Source: Pseudomonas viridiflava (GTDB lineage: Bacteria > Pseudomonadota > Gammaproteobacteria > Pseudomonadales > Pseudomonadaceae). From it: DNA of 64,000 nucleotides. Under the pieces are notes generated by a model, which had not been told where the DNA came from, searched no databases, and saw only the letters and a list, made by a program, of their open reading frames with translations. The translations under genes and the position numbers were made by a program. How positions within the stretch are numbered: the first letter of the stretch is position 1; every line of letters begins with the position of its first letter. This document shows positions 9,935-19,700 of this stretch, piece after piece. The stretch lies in NCBI RefSeq assembly GCF_900585905.1, contig NZ_UTVH01000121.1, positions 124,001 to 188,000 of the forward strand, read 5' to 3'.

Positions 9935-10039
9935 GTGGGACCGGCTTTAGCCGGGAAGAGGCCAGCACACCCGCTGCACATGTTGTGTCAGAAGCATTGT
10001 CTTCCCGGCTAAAGCGCAGCGCCCCCCGGCCGGTACCAC
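9935..10039. repeat. GTGGGACCGGCTTTAGCC-type hairpin
   Basis: Long inverted repeat with outer arms GTGGGACCGGCTTTAGCC and, at the far end, CCCGGCTAAAGC followed by GGCCGGTACCAC. It occupies the convergent gap between opgH and the retropepsin-like gene, a usual location for this family. Confidence 0.75.
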
Positions 10040-10046
10040 TTGGGCA

Positions 10047-10547
10047 TCAGCACTCTGGCTTGTCAGCCGTGTAACGGCGGGCCGGGTTGATGGCGGCGTC
10101 GAACTCGCGCAGCGCCTTGGCGCCAATCAGCAGGGGATAATTGAAATGGCTGCGGTCGACCAGATTGACCTCCACCGTGCGCTTGACGCTGCCCAGACAC
10201 AGTTCCAGATCGACAACCGGGCGTTTGGCCGGGTCTGTGCCTTCGTCCTCGTCATCACTTTCGGCGCGGCTCTTGATCTTGCTGATGCGCGACACCTTGT
10301 GCTCGTAGACCTTGTCGCTGGCGTCTTTGGTGGCCAGGCGGAAGCGCACCCAGTCGTCGCCGTCGCGCTTGAACAGTTCGATATCCTTGGCCGACAGCGA
10401 GGCAGTCAGCGCGCCGGTGTCCATCTTGGCCTTGAACGTCTCGCCGATTTCCGCGACCTTGATGTACTCGTAGCGACCATACAGCGTCGGTTCGGCGGCC
10501 ATGACGGGCAGGGCCAGCAGGGACAGAAGTGCCAGGGTTGATTTCAC
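10047..10547 (-). CDS. retropepsin-like, putative ATP-dependent zinc protease family protein
   Basis: The 166-residue product begins with a signal peptide (MKSTLALLSLLALPVMAAEP), so it is secreted to the periplasm. After it comes GETFKAKMDTGALTASLSA, in which Asp-Thr-Gly at about residues 42-44 is the retropepsin active-site triad of the family often labelled ATP-dependent zinc protease (DUF785/COG4067). The late motif YPLLIGAKALREFDAAINPARRY is also characteristic. Members are thought to act near glutamate-ligating ATP-grasp enzymes in some species, but no such partner is visible here. The family assignment is secure; the biological substrate is not known from the sequence. Confidence 0.82.
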   Translation of the reverse strand: MKSTLALLSLLALPVMAAEPTLYGRYEYIKVAEIGETFKAKMDTGALTASLSAKDIELFKRDGDDWVRFRLATKDASDKVYEHKVSRISKIKSRAESDDEDEGTDPAKRPVVDLELCLGSVKRTVEVNLVDRSHFNYPLLIGAKALREFDAAINPARRYTADKPEC

Positions 10548-10744
10548 GGGGGTACCTTCAAGTCAGTAATGCGGCGTAGCGCAAGAGTCATGTCGCGATT
10601 TTAGACACCAGGACATGTGTTCGTTCGGTGTGCCCAGCTTATCTGCAATCTCGTGAAACATTTGTCTGCAGCATGCGGATTTGGCGCGGTGGCTACGGGT
10701 CTTTATCATGGCCGCCTCCCAGTCGGTCCTCCAAGAGCCCTTAT

Positions 10745-11635
10745 ATGCGTCGCGTTTTTACCGGTTGTGTTGTCACGCTGCTGCTGTTGCTCAATACGCT
10801 GATCATGATCGGCCCGCTGCTGATGTTCGGTTTGCTCAAGCTGATGTTCAGCGGCCAACTGCGTGACAGTTGCTCGGCGGCGGTGATGTGGATGGCCGAG
10901 ACCTGGGCTGAGGTCGACAAACTGATTTTCGCCCTGTGCATCCCCACCCGCTTTGAAGTGCGTGGCGACAAAGACCTGCGCAGCGACACGTCCTATCTGG
11001 TGATCTGCAATCATCAGTCCTGGGTCGATATTCCCGCATTGATCCAGGCGCTCAACCGGCGCACGCCGTTTTTCAAGTTCTTCCTGAAGAAAGAGCTGAT
11101 CTGGGTGCCGTTTCTGGGGCTGGCGTGGTGGGCGCTGGATTACCCGTTCATGAAGCGCTACAGCAAGGCGTTTCTGGCCAGGCACCCCGAGCTCAAAGGC
11201 CGTGATCTGGCGATCACGCGCAAGGCCTGTGAGCTGTACAAGCGCCAGCCCGTGACCATCGTCAACTACCTGGAGGGCACGCGTTTCACCGTCGGCAAAC
11301 ATGCCGAGCAGCAGTCACCCTACCACTACCTGCTCAAGCCCAAGGCGGGTGGGGTGGCGTTCGTGCTGGCGGCCATGGGTGAGCAACTGGACGCCATTCT
11401 CGACGTCACCGTGGTCTACCCGGGCGAGCGCATCCCGGGGTTCTGGAATCTGCTGTGTGGCGACGTGTCGCGGGTAATCATCGACATCCAGACTCGCGAC
11501 CTGGACCCGGCGCTTTGGCAGGGCGATTACGAGAATGATCCGCAGTTTCGCGAGAAGATACAGGGTTGGGTCAACCAGCTGTGGCACGACAAGGATGCGC
11601 GCATTGCCGCGTTGCGGGGCACTGCGCAACCCTGA
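10745..11635 (+). CDS. membrane acyltransferase, PlsC/YihG-like
   Basis: The 296-residue protein has an N-terminal transmembrane segment (residues about 5-35) followed by a lysophospholipid-type acyltransferase domain. The catalytic HX4D motif is seen as NHQSWVD near residue 86, and the acyl-acceptor motif as EGTRFT near residue 179. This organisation fits the 1-acyl-glycerophosphate acyltransferase family and resembles E. coli YihG. The exact acceptor cannot be told. The frame is open back to 10628, but the ATG at 10745 puts a hydrophobic segment directly after a basic MRR start, as expected, so I prefer it; the ribosome binding site is weak. Confidence 0.85.
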   Translation: MRRVFTGCVVTLLLLLNTLIMIGPLLMFGLLKLMFSGQLRDSCSAAVMWMAETWAEVDKLIFALCIPTRFEVRGDKDLRSDTSYLVICNHQSWVDIPALIQALNRRTPFFKFFLKKELIWVPFLGLAWWALDYPFMKRYSKAFLARHPELKGRDLAITRKACELYKRQPVTIVNYLEGTRFTVGKHAEQQSPYHYLLKPKAGGVAFVLAAMGEQLDAILDVTVVYPGERIPGFWNLLCGDVSRVIIDIQTRDLDPALWQGDYENDPQFREKIQGWVNQLWHDKDARIAALRGTAQP

Positions 11636-11716
11636 TACCTAGCAGTTTTGCCAGGTAGTCAGGGGGGCGGACTCTCTCTAGTCTAGGAGGTCAGATAGCC
11701 TCATCGGGTGCAGGAC

Positions 11717-12745
11717 ATGGACACTGTCGAGAAAGAAATCCTCTGCGAGTATCACTATGATCCCCTGGATCGGGTCACCGCTGTCTCTGAGCCAAGACTT
11801 GTGCCGAGGCAACGGTTTTATCTGCAGAAGCGCCTGGTCACGCAAATCCAGGGTGCCCACAGCCTGTCGCTGCTGCAGGCGCCCAATGCCTTGTTGGCGC
11901 AGCTTGAGCAACTGGAGGGCCAGCAGGCAAGCACTCTGCTGGCTCCCGACGTGCAGCAGTCGGTTTTGTATGCCCGCACGGGCAGCCAGCGGCACGCGAT
12001 TGGCTACACGGCGTATGGCTTTCATCCATTGCAGCCCGGGCTTTCAGGTTTCCCGGCCTTTAACGGTGAGTTGCCCGATCCAGTGACCGATCATTACTTG
12101 CTGGGCAGTGGTGTTCGTGCATTCAACCCGGTTCTGATGCGCTTCAACAGCCCGGACAGCCTTAGCCCTTTCGGCAAGGGCGGATTGAACAGCTACTCCT
12201 ACTGCGCAGGTGACCCTGTCAATAACAGTGACCCAAGCGGGCATTTTTTGTCGAGACTGATTGACCTGTCCTGGAAGGTTTCTTACATGGTCAAAACATC
12301 TGCACCAATTTCCAAGGCAGTGGACGTGGTCAAAACCACTGCCAAAATCACAAGCATGGCACTCAATCGGGCTCCGCTTCCGCATCCTCCTCTGTCTGCC
12401 TCCAGGCAGGCGCTCAATGATGCCCTCACCCCACTGCGCAACAAAGCTCAGTATGTGAAGGTTCTGAAAGCAGTCAACCTAAACCTCGGCAGCTATGGCG
12501 ACAACACTCTCCCCGCGAGTCAGTCCGCGAAGTACGCAGGCCTGGCGAAAGCCGTTGATAGTGGAGCTATCAGCAATACAACCGGCCACATCGACTCTGC
12601 GGCATCGTGGACGAGCGTGTTCATCAAAGAAGGAGACCTCAACGGAGTTGTTGGCGCAGTCTTCAACGTCGCAGGGGCCATGATGTCCGGCAACTACGAT
12701 CATGGATTGATCAAAACCGGTAAGGGCTTGATCAGGGGCGGCTGA
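11717..12745 (+). CDS. orphan Rhs repeat-associated core protein with unrecognised C-terminal region
   Basis: The product is about 342 residues. The hallmark Rhs core signature occupies roughly residues 120-175: YLLGSGVRAFNPVLMRFNSP, then LSPFGKGGLNSYSYCAGDPVNNSDPSGH. In full-length Rhs/YD-repeat proteins this segment precedes a variable toxin tip. Here the YD shell is almost absent (only about 115 residues precede the core) and about 170 residues follow it. I do not recognise a known nuclease or deaminase motif in that tail. There is no signal peptide, no visible VgrG, PAAR or immunity partner, and the next gene is convergent. The start is uncertain: ATG at 11717, or GTG at 11708 with AGGAGG at 11685-11690 rather far upstream. 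Confidence 0.75.
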   Translation: MDTVEKEILCEYHYDPLDRVTAVSEPRLVPRQRFYLQKRLVTQIQGAHSLSLLQAPNALLAQLEQLEGQQASTLLAPDVQQSVLYARTGSQRHAIGYTAYGFHPLQPGLSGFPAFNGELPDPVTDHYLLGSGVRAFNPVLMRFNSPDSLSPFGKGGLNSYSYCAGDPVNNSDPSGHFLSRLIDLSWKVSYMVKTSAPISKAVDVVKTTAKITSMALNRAPLPHPPLSASRQALNDALTPLRNKAQYVKVLKAVNLNLGSYGDNTLPASQSAKYAGLAKAVDSGAISNTTGHIDSAASWTSVFIKEGDLNGVVGAVFNVAGAMMSGNYDHGLIKTGKGLIRGG

Positions 12746-12780
12746 TACGACTATCACCTGTGCAGCGTGGGGTCAGCTGA

Positions 12781-13350
12781 TCAGCCTTTGGCGCCCCACA
12801 CGCTGGCCAGACTTTGCAGCGCCGAGCCGCCAGCGCCCTGTTGCCCGAGGTACTGCAGGATCAGCGGCACAAACTGGTTGACCATCGAGCTGTCCATGCC
12901 CAGAGCGCTGAACGCTTTGTTGACGTCGCCCATGCTCTGCACATTGCCAAGGGCGCTGTTGAGTGTCGAATTGGTTTTGCCGTTGCCTGCGCTGCCGAGG
13001 AGATCACCCAGACCGTTGAGGCTACCCAGGTTGCCCAATGCATTGTTGCCAGCCAGTTGATCGAGGCCGGGTGCCGATTTGCTCAACTGTTTGAAATCGT
13101 TGCCAGCGAGCTTGTTCTTCGCCAGACCGAGCAACGCGCCAGTGCCGCCCACCGCCTGTTCGGGCGTGACCTTCAGATTGCTGCCCAGCAGGTTGAGCAG
13201 GCCCGCAGCTTCAGTCGCAGCGGTTGCTTTCTGGTTACCGTTGTTGGCGTTGCCAATGGCGGTGGCGGCGTCGTTCAGGTTGAAGGCAAGCGCCGGGCCT
13301 GCTGAACAAGCCAGCAGGGTTGCCAGTGCTACACCATAAGAAATCTTCAT
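12781..13350 (-). CDS. DUF2780-type secreted protein
   Basis: The 189-residue product has a signal peptide (MKISYGVALATLLACSAGPALA, cleavage before FNLND). It is rich in Ala, Gly, Asn and Leu (LLNLLGSNLKVTPEQAVGGTGALLGLAKNKL), the composition and order of the DUF2780 / VcgC-VcgE-like family. The frame is open further upstream, but the ATG at 13350 fits the signal peptide and has GAGG upstream. It converges with the Rhs-core gene 35 bp away. The role is unknown; it is predicted to be periplasmic or exported. Confidence 0.72.
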   Translation of the reverse strand: MKISYGVALATLLACSAGPALAFNLNDAATAIGNANNGNQKATAATEAAGLLNLLGSNLKVTPEQAVGGTGALLGLAKNKLAGNDFKQLSKSAPGLDQLAGNNALGNLGSLNGLGDLLGSAGNGKTNSTLNSALGNVQSMGDVNKAFSALGMDSSMVNQFVPLILQYLGQQGAGGSALQSLASVWGAKG

Positions 13351-13534
13351 CACCACAAACCCCTCAAACCAGACTCTCGAATCATGAGCTGCTGGCAACT
13401 GCCAGCAGAAACACCTGTTCGACTGTGGTTTGGGCGGCAATGTTCCTTTTATGGGTTCTAGCTCTTGGCCAGGCACGTTGCGAGACCTGATGCGCTGCTC
13501 CACGCTGGCGTCAACTTATGCGTTGCACGGTTGT

Positions 13535-13560
13535 GTAGGAGCCAACACGTTGGCTCCTAC
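13535..13560. repeat. short perfect GTAGGAGCCAAC palindrome
   Basis: Twelve-base arms GTAGGAGCCAAC and GTTGGCTCCTAC are separated by AC. This is a compact member of the family that forms the array at 41334-42677. It lies just beyond the 3' end of fdhA. Confidence 0.85.
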
Positions 13561-13605
13561 AGGTCCTTGCGGCGCCTGGAGGACCGGGAATTCCTCCAGA
13601 AATAT

Positions 13606-14805
13606 TTACGCCGCGCTGAACAGCTTGTGCGGATCAATCACAAACTTCTTCGGCACGCCTGCGTCGAACTCGCCGTAGCCACGCGGCGCGTCGTCAAGGC
13701 TGATGACTTCGACGCCAACCACGTCGGCGATCTTGATACGGTCCCACATGATGGCCTGCATCAACTGGCGGTTGTACTTCATGACCGGGGTCTGGCCAGT
13801 GTGGAAGCTGTGCGATTTGGCCCAGCCCAGACCCAGGCGAATGCTCAGGCTGCCCATCTTGGCGGCAGCGTCCACTGCACCCGGATCTTCGGTGACGTAG
13901 AGGCCAGGAATGCCGATCTTGCCAGCCACCCGGACCACGCCCATCAATGAGTTGAGCACTGTGGCGGGTGCTTCCTGTTGTGCGCCGGAGTGACCATGGC
14001 CGCGGGCTTCGAAGCCCACGGCGTCAATCGCGCAATCCACTTCAGGCTCGCCCAGCAGCGCGGCGATCTGCTCGTGCAGCGGGGTGTCCAGTGACAGGTC
14101 GGCAATTTCGAAACCCTGGGCCTTGGCGTGGACCAGGCGCGTCGGGTTGACGTCGCCGACGATGACCACCGCCGCGCCCAGCAGACGCGCCGATGCCGCC
14201 GCCGCCAGGCCAACGGGCCCCGCGCCTGCCACATACACGGTGCTGCCGGGGCCGACGCCTGCGGTGACTGCGCCGTGATAGCCGGTGGGCAGGATGTCCG
14301 ACAGGCAGGTCAGGTCGCGGATCTTTTCCATGGCTGCGTCACGATCCGGCAGCTTGAGCAGGTTGAAATCGGCGTAGGGCACCAGCACGTATTCAGCCTG
14401 GCCGCCGACCCAATCACCCATGTCGACATAGCCATAAGCGCCGCCAGGGCGGGCAGGGTTGACGGTCAGGCAGACGCCAGTGTTCTGCTCCTTGCAACTG
14501 CGGCAGCGGCCGCAGGCAACGTTGAAGGGCACAGACACCAGATCGCCGACCTTCAAATGCTCGACGTCGCGCCCGGCTTCAAGTACCTCGCCCGTTATTT
14601 CATGGCCCAGTACCAGCCCGGTCTGGGCGGTGGTGCGGCCACGAACCATGTGCTGGTCCGAGCCGCAGATATTGGTTGAAACCACGCGCAGAATCACCCC
14701 GTGTTCAATACGCTTGCCCCTCGGGTCCTGCATTTTCGGAAAGGGGATTGACTGGACTTCGACTTTGCCAGCGCCTAGATACACCACACCACGATTGTCA
14801 GACAT
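13606..14805 (-). CDS. fdhA: glutathione-independent formaldehyde dehydrogenase
   Basis: NAD-dependent zinc enzyme oxidising formaldehyde to formate without glutathione. It has 399 residues, as in the P. putida enzyme. Catalytic zinc ligands are visible as Cys47 (NICGSDQHMV) and His68 (GHEITGEV). The four-cysteine structural zinc loop is at Cys98, 101, 104 and 112 (CGRCRSCKEQNTGVC). A Rossmann GAGPVGLAAA is near residue 195. It is the last gene of the sox cluster and would detoxify formaldehyde released by sarcosine oxidation. A 196-bp gap with a hairpin repeat separates it from purU. Confidence 0.96.
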   Translation of the reverse strand: MSDNRGVVYLGAGKVEVQSIPFPKMQDPRGKRIEHGVILRVVSTNICGSDQHMVRGRTTAQTGLVLGHEITGEVLEAGRDVEHLKVGDLVSVPFNVACGRCRSCKEQNTGVCLTVNPARPGGAYGYVDMGDWVGGQAEYVLVPYADFNLLKLPDRDAAMEKIRDLTCLSDILPTGYHGAVTAGVGPGSTVYVAGAGPVGLAAAASARLLGAAVVIVGDVNPTRLVHAKAQGFEIADLSLDTPLHEQIAALLGEPEVDCAIDAVGFEARGHGHSGAQQEAPATVLNSLMGVVRVAGKIGIPGLYVTEDPGAVDAAAKMGSLSIRLGLGWAKSHSFHTGQTPVMKYNRQLMQAIMWDRIKIADVVGVEVISLDDAPRGYGEFDAGVPKKFVIDPHKLFSAA

Positions 14806-14913
14806 GCTTTCACCTCGATGCTTGTTGTTATGTCGGGTAGAAATGCGCTGCTTTGTTGGGTGTTACAAGCAACGCAGGGATTGCTCTGGGGTACATGGTG
14901 TTACCCACGATCT

Positions 14914-14988
14914 GTAGGAGCCAACTTGGTGGCGAGGCAGACGACTTGATTTATCTGATACACCGCCTCGCCAACCAGTTGGCTCCTA
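14914..14988. repeat. GTAGGAGCCAAC-family hairpin between purU and fdhA
   Basis: The arms GTAGGAGCCAACTTGGTGGCGAGGC and GCCTCGCC...GTTGGCTCCTA enclose a loop of about 25 bp. It could set the relative expression of purU and fdhA within the transcript. Confidence 0.8.
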
Positions 14989-15001
14989 AAGGGGTATTGG
15001 G

Positions 15002-15859
15002 TTACAGCACGACAGTCCTGTTGGCATTGAGGAACACCCGCCGTTCTATGTGGTAACCCACCGCACGGGCCAGGGTCAGGCCTTCGATGTCGCGGCCCTT
15101 GGCGATCAGGTCTTCGGGGTAGTGGCTGTGATCCACCACTTCTACACCCTGGGCGATGATCGGGCCTTCGTCCAGGTCATTGTTGATGTAATGCGCAGTG
15201 GCACCCACCAGTTTGACGCCCTTGTTGTAGGCCTGGTGATAAGGTTTGGCGCCTTTGAAGCCCGGCAGCAGGGAGTGATGAATATTGATCGCCTTGCCGT
15301 CCAGCTTGCGGCACAAGTCAGGCGACAGCACTTGCATGTAGCGCGCGAGAATCACCAGCTCGGCACCCGATTGCTCGATGACCTGCCAGACTTTGCGCTC
15401 CTGGGCGGGCTTGTCGGCAGGGTCCAGCGGGAAGTGGTGATAGGCAATGTCATGCCAGCGCGCCAGCGGCTCCAGATCCGGATGGTTGGACACCACCGCG
15501 ACCACGTCCATGGACAGCTGGCCAATGCGCTGGCGATAGAGCAGGTCATTGAGGCAGTGGTCGGCCTTGGACACCATGATGACGACCTTGGGCCGATAAT
15601 TGGGCGCCGTCAGCTCGAAGATCATGCCGAAGTCCCTGCCTCGCTCGCTCAAGCCGATGCGAAACCCCTGCTCGTCAAAGCCGTCAGGCTGACGGAATTC
15701 GACCCTGATGAAAAAGCGCCCCGATAGGCGATCATCGAAGGAGTGGTGCTCGGTCACGTAGCAGCCCTGCTCGAACAGATAGCGGGTTACCGCGTCCACC
15801 GTGCCCAGCAGGCTTGGGCAGTCAGCGGTCAGAATCCATGTGTCGGGGGCGCGGCTCAT
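15002..15859 (-). CDS. purU: formyltetrahydrofolate deformylase
   Basis: Hydrolyses 10-formyl-THF to formate and THF, balancing one-carbon pools. The 285 residues contain an N-terminal ACT domain (about 8-90) and a formyltransferase-fold catalytic domain with NIHHSLLPGFKGAKPYHQAY near residues 192-211 and the Asp in YINNDLDEGPIIAQ near 226. It belongs to the sarcosine oxidase transcription direction, where demethylation loads THF with one-carbon units that must be recycled. Pseudomonads carry several purU copies; this is the sox-linked one by context. Confidence 0.94.
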   Translation of the reverse strand: MSRAPDTWILTADCPSLLGTVDAVTRYLFEQGCYVTEHHSFDDRLSGRFFIRVEFRQPDGFDEQGFRIGLSERGRDFGMIFELTAPNYRPKVVIMVSKADHCLNDLLYRQRIGQLSMDVVAVVSNHPDLEPLARWHDIAYHHFPLDPADKPAQERKVWQVIEQSGAELVILARYMQVLSPDLCRKLDGKAINIHHSLLPGFKGAKPYHQAYNKGVKLVGATAHYINNDLDEGPIIAQGVEVVDHSHYPEDLIAKGRDIEGLTLARAVGYHIERRVFLNANRTVVL

Positions 15860-15887
15860 TGTGTAACTCCTGGGAAATGATTTCCCT

Positions 15888-15974
15888 GTAGGAGCTCACG
15901 AGCAATGCGAGGCAGCGATAACGGTCTGCCTGTTATACCGCCATCGCGGCCTCGCGTTGCTCGTGCGCCCCTAC
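15888..15974. repeat. intergenic hairpin, CGCCATCGCGGCCTCGCG family
   Basis: GTAGGAGCTCACGAGCAATGCGAGGC pairs imperfectly with GCCTCGCGTTGCTCGTGCGCCCCTAC. It is the same family as the nine-copy array at 53843-54895. It lies in the 129-bp gap between soxG and purU. Confidence 0.8.
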
Positions 15975-15988
15975 AGGGATTTGTGGCG

Positions 15989-16621
15989 TCAAGCCTGAAC
16001 ACTCAGGCCATATTCAGCACTGGCATCCTGCAGCCACATCCACCAGTAGTCGGCGAAGCTGCGGCGGATCAGCAGTTCCCAGGTGTCTTGGCCTGTGCGA
16101 CGGATCACCAGCTGGGATTTGGCAAATACGGTGCCGATGGCCTTGCCCACCGGGAAGTTGTCCGGGTGCACGTCGTAGCTGGTGGACTTCATCAGCACGT
16201 CGCGCACGTTCGGGCCACTGAGCTCAAGAATCGACTGGCCGCCACTGACGTTGACGATTGCGATGTGCAAGCCGTTCAATGCATCGCGCAGCGCTTGCTC
16301 GACGGCAAATTCTTCACCTATGGGCACGATCAGCAGCCACTCATCGGGGCCCAGCCACTGGATCGAGCGTTCGCCGCTGATCACCACGGCCAGCGCACCG
16401 GGCAGCTCCATCCCCAGCGCCTTGTGGATCCCGGCGGCGAAGGCCGGGTCGTGAGCGTCACCCCGAATGGTCAGGTGGCCCAGCAGTTTTTTCTCGCGCA
16501 ACAACACGCCAGGGTTGCTGCGGCCGTTGCCCACCAGGCTGTCGAGGTCGGCATGAAACAGCGGTGACTCGGCTTTCTCGCCAGTGGCGGGCCGCTGTTG
16601 GTATACGTTGGCTGTGGTCAT
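15989..16621 (-). CDS. soxG: sarcosine oxidase, gamma subunit
   Basis: Subunit of heterotetrameric sarcosine oxidase. The 210-residue length is normal. The protein begins MTTANVYQQRPATGEKAESPLFHADLD, as in Pseudomonas SoxG, and has the GcvT-like segment SIQWLGPDEWLLIVP near residues 88-102 with SGPNVRDVLMKSTSYDVHPD. It is predicted cytosolic. The order soxB-soxD-soxA-soxG on this strand is the standard one. A hairpin repeat lies between soxA and soxG. Confidence 0.94.
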   Translation of the reverse strand: MTTANVYQQRPATGEKAESPLFHADLDSLVGNGRSNPGVLLREKKLLGHLTIRGDAHDPAFAAGIHKALGMELPGALAVVISGERSIQWLGPDEWLLIVPIGEEFAVEQALRDALNGLHIAIVNVSGGQSILELSGPNVRDVLMKSTSYDVHPDNFPVGKAIGTVFAKSQLVIRRTGQDTWELLIRRSFADYWWMWLQDASAEYGLSVQA

Positions 16622-16669
16622 GGGGCACCTGTTTTTCGAATTCGGTTACGTTGCACCGGGCCTGATTCT

Positions 16670-16776
16670 GTAGGAGCTAGCTTGCTTGCGATCGGCTGCG
16701 GAGCAGTCGTGAAAATGGTGCATTCACCATAGTCTGAAAGTCGTTCCGACTTTATCGCGAGCAAGCTCACTCCTAC
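16670..16776. repeat. GCGAGCAAGCT-type hairpin between soxA and soxG
   Basis: Outer arms GTAGGAGCTAGCTTGCTTGCGAT and ATCGCGAGCAAGCTCACTCCTAC enclose a loop of about 60 bp. An element inside an operon may stabilise the upstream mRNA and lower soxG expression. Confidence 0.8.
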
Positions 16777-16793
16777 AGGGTAGGCGCACGCCA

Positions 16794-19700
16794 TCAAACG
16801 TTCTGCTGTTCACCCTTCGGATCGAAAAACACCGAGGAGACGATTTCGGCTTCGATCACGCTGCCGTCGGCCAAGGGCGCGAAGACTCGCTCGCCCATGC
16901 GCTGCAAGCCGCCTTTGACCACGCCCATGGCAAAGGAATAACCCAGCGAGTTCGAGGCGTAGCTCGAGGTCACGTGGCCGACCATGGTCATCGGAATCGG
17001 TTGTTTGGGGTCGAACACCAGTTGGGCGCCTTCCGGCAGCCATTGGGTCGGGTTGACCGGCTTGAGGCCGACCAGTTGCTTGCGCTGTTCGCGCACGCAG
17101 TCTTCACGGTTCATGCCGCGCTGGCCGATCCAGGAGAAGGTTTTGGTCTTGCCCACGCACCAGCCCATGTTGAGGTCGTCCGGGGTCATCGAGCCGTCGG
17201 TGTCCTGGCCGACGATGATGAAACCCTTCTCGGCGCGCAGCACGTGCATGGTCTCTGTGCCGTAAGGGGTCAGGTTGTACTGTTTGCCCGCAGCGATGAT
17301 CTTCTCGAGTACGCCCATGGCGTAGTCAGCCTGGATGTTGACCTCGTAGGACAGCTCACCGGTGAACGAGATACGGAACACCCGCGCTGGTACACCACCC
17401 ACCAGGCCTTCCTTCCAGGTCATGAACGGGAAGGCTTCGCGGTCCAGATCAATGTCGGTGACTTCACTGAGCAGTTTGCGGCTGTTGGGGCCGGACAAGG
17501 TCAGCGTCGCGTAATGATCGGTGACGGAAGTGAAATACACCTTCAGCTCCGGCCACTCAGTCTGCTGGTAGATTTCCAGCCATTGCAGCACACGCGCCGC
17601 GCCGCCGGTGGTGGTGGTCATGATGAAGTGGTTGTCGGCGACGCAGGCGGTAACCCCGTCGTCGAAGACCATGCCGTCTTCCTTGCACATCAGGCCGTAA
17701 CGCGCCTTGCCCACGTCCAGTTTGGTCCAGGCGTTGGTGTAGATGCGGTTGAGAAACTCGCGGGCGTCCGGGCCCTGAATATCGATCTTGCCCAGGGTCG
17801 AGGCGTCGAGCAGGCCCACGCTTGCACGCACCGCCTTGCATTCCCGGGCCACCGCAGCGTGGATGTCTTCGCCGCTTTTCGGGAAATACCAGGGACGTTT
17901 CCACTGCCCGACATCTTCGAATTCGGCACCATTTCTGACGTGCCAGGCGTGCAAGGCGGTAAACCGCACGGGCTCGAACACGTGCCCACAATGGCGCCCG
18001 GCGATAGCGCCGAACGTCACCGGCGTGTAGTTCGGGCGGAACATGGTGGTGCCCATTTCGGGGATGGAAACCCCCAGGGAACGTGCCGCAATGGCCAGGC
18101 CGTTGACGTTGCCCAGCTTGCCCTGATCGGTGCCGAAGCCCAGCGCGGTGTAGCGCTTGACGTGCTCCACCGATTCGAAACCCTCGCGGGTTGCCAGCTC
18201 GATGGCGGCAGCAGTGACGTCGTTCTGCAGGTCGACGAACTGTTTGGGCGCCCGCGCGGTGGGTTTTTCATGGGGCACCTGAAACAGCGCCAGGGTGGGT
18301 TCTTCTGCGCGGCTCAAGGCTTTCGGCAACACGCCTTCAACCACGTTGAAGCCCGCTTCGCTGGCCGCGCGAACACCACCTTCAAAGCCATCAGCCAGTG
18401 CGTCGCCCAAGGCATACACGCCGTTGACCCCGCCGACGCAGACACGTTTCTGCGGCGCCTCGCCCGGCACGAAACCGAGAATGTCTTCACGCCACACCGG
18501 CTTGCCGCCCAGGTGAGAAGCGAGGTGAACGATCGGGCTGTAGCCGCCGGAGCTGGCCACCAGATCGCAGTCCAGCCACTCGCCGGGGCTGGTGACGCGA
18601 TGGCCGCGGACATCAATGGCTGCCACGCGCACAGCGGTCACGTGTTTGGTGCCGCGGGCCTCGATGACGGCGCTGCCAGTGAGGATGCGAATGCCCTTGG
18701 CGCGTGCTTCTTCAACCAGCGCGCCGCGTGGGTTATGCCGCGCATCGGCAATCACCACCACCTGCAGGCTGGCGTCGAGCCAGTCCAGTGCCACGCGATA
18801 GGCGTGATCGTTGTTGGTCGACAGCACCAGTTTCTTGCCCGGCGCCACGCCGTAGCGCCGCACGTAGGTGGAGACTGCCCCGGCGAGCATGTTGCCGGGC
18901 ACGTCGTTGTTGCCATACACCAGCGGGCGTTCATGAGTGCCGCTGGCCAGCACCACGCGTTTGGCGCGCACCCGGTGCATGCGCTGGCGTACCTTGCCGA
19001 TTGGCGCACGGTCGCCCAGGTGATCGGTGAGGCGTTCGTGAATGGTCAGAAAATTGTGGTCATGGTAGCCGTTGACGGTGGCACGGGGCAGCAGCACCAC
19101 GTTGGTCAGGCTTTGCAGCTCGGCGATGACGGTTGCCACCCATTCGGCGGCAGGTTTGCCATCCAGGCTTTCGCGGCTGTCCAGCAGGCTGCCGCCGAAC
19201 TCTTCCTGTTCATCGGCGAGAATCACCCGCGCACCGCTGCGCGCCGCTGCCAGCGCTGCGGCAAGGCCTGCCGGACCGGCACCGACGATCAGCACGTCGC
19301 AATGGCGGTTCATGGCGTCGTAAGAGTCCGGATCGTTTTCGGTCGGCGAGCGGCCCAGTCCCGCCGCCTTGCGGATGTACTTCTCGTACGTCATCCAGAA
19401 CGATTGCGGGTACATGAAGGTTTTGTAGTAGAAGCCCGGCGGCATCAGCTTGCCGCCGACTTTGCCGAGGATGCCCATCACGTCAGTGTTGACGTTCGGC
19501 CAGCCGTTGGTGCTGCTGGCGACCAGCCCTGAATACAGCGCCTGTTGCGTGGCGCGCACGTTGGGGATTTGCGTGGCTTCGGTGGCGCCGATCTGCAGCA
19601 CCGCATTGGGCTCTTCGGAGCCTGCGGCGAAGATGCCACGCGGCCGCGAGTACTTGAAGCTGCGGCCGATGACATCGACGCCATTGGCCAGCAGGGCCGA

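Noticed and set aside
10146..10541. 131-codon plus-strand frame opposite the retropepsin-like gene
   Set aside because: Antisense shadow; the minus-strand product has a signal peptide and the Asp-Thr-Gly motif.
16974..19532. Long open frame (852 codons) on the plus strand opposite soxA
   Set aside because: Its codons mirror the high-GC third positions of soxA; the predicted protein is rich in His, Val, Ala and Gln with no recognisable domain, while soxA on the other strand has clear motifs.
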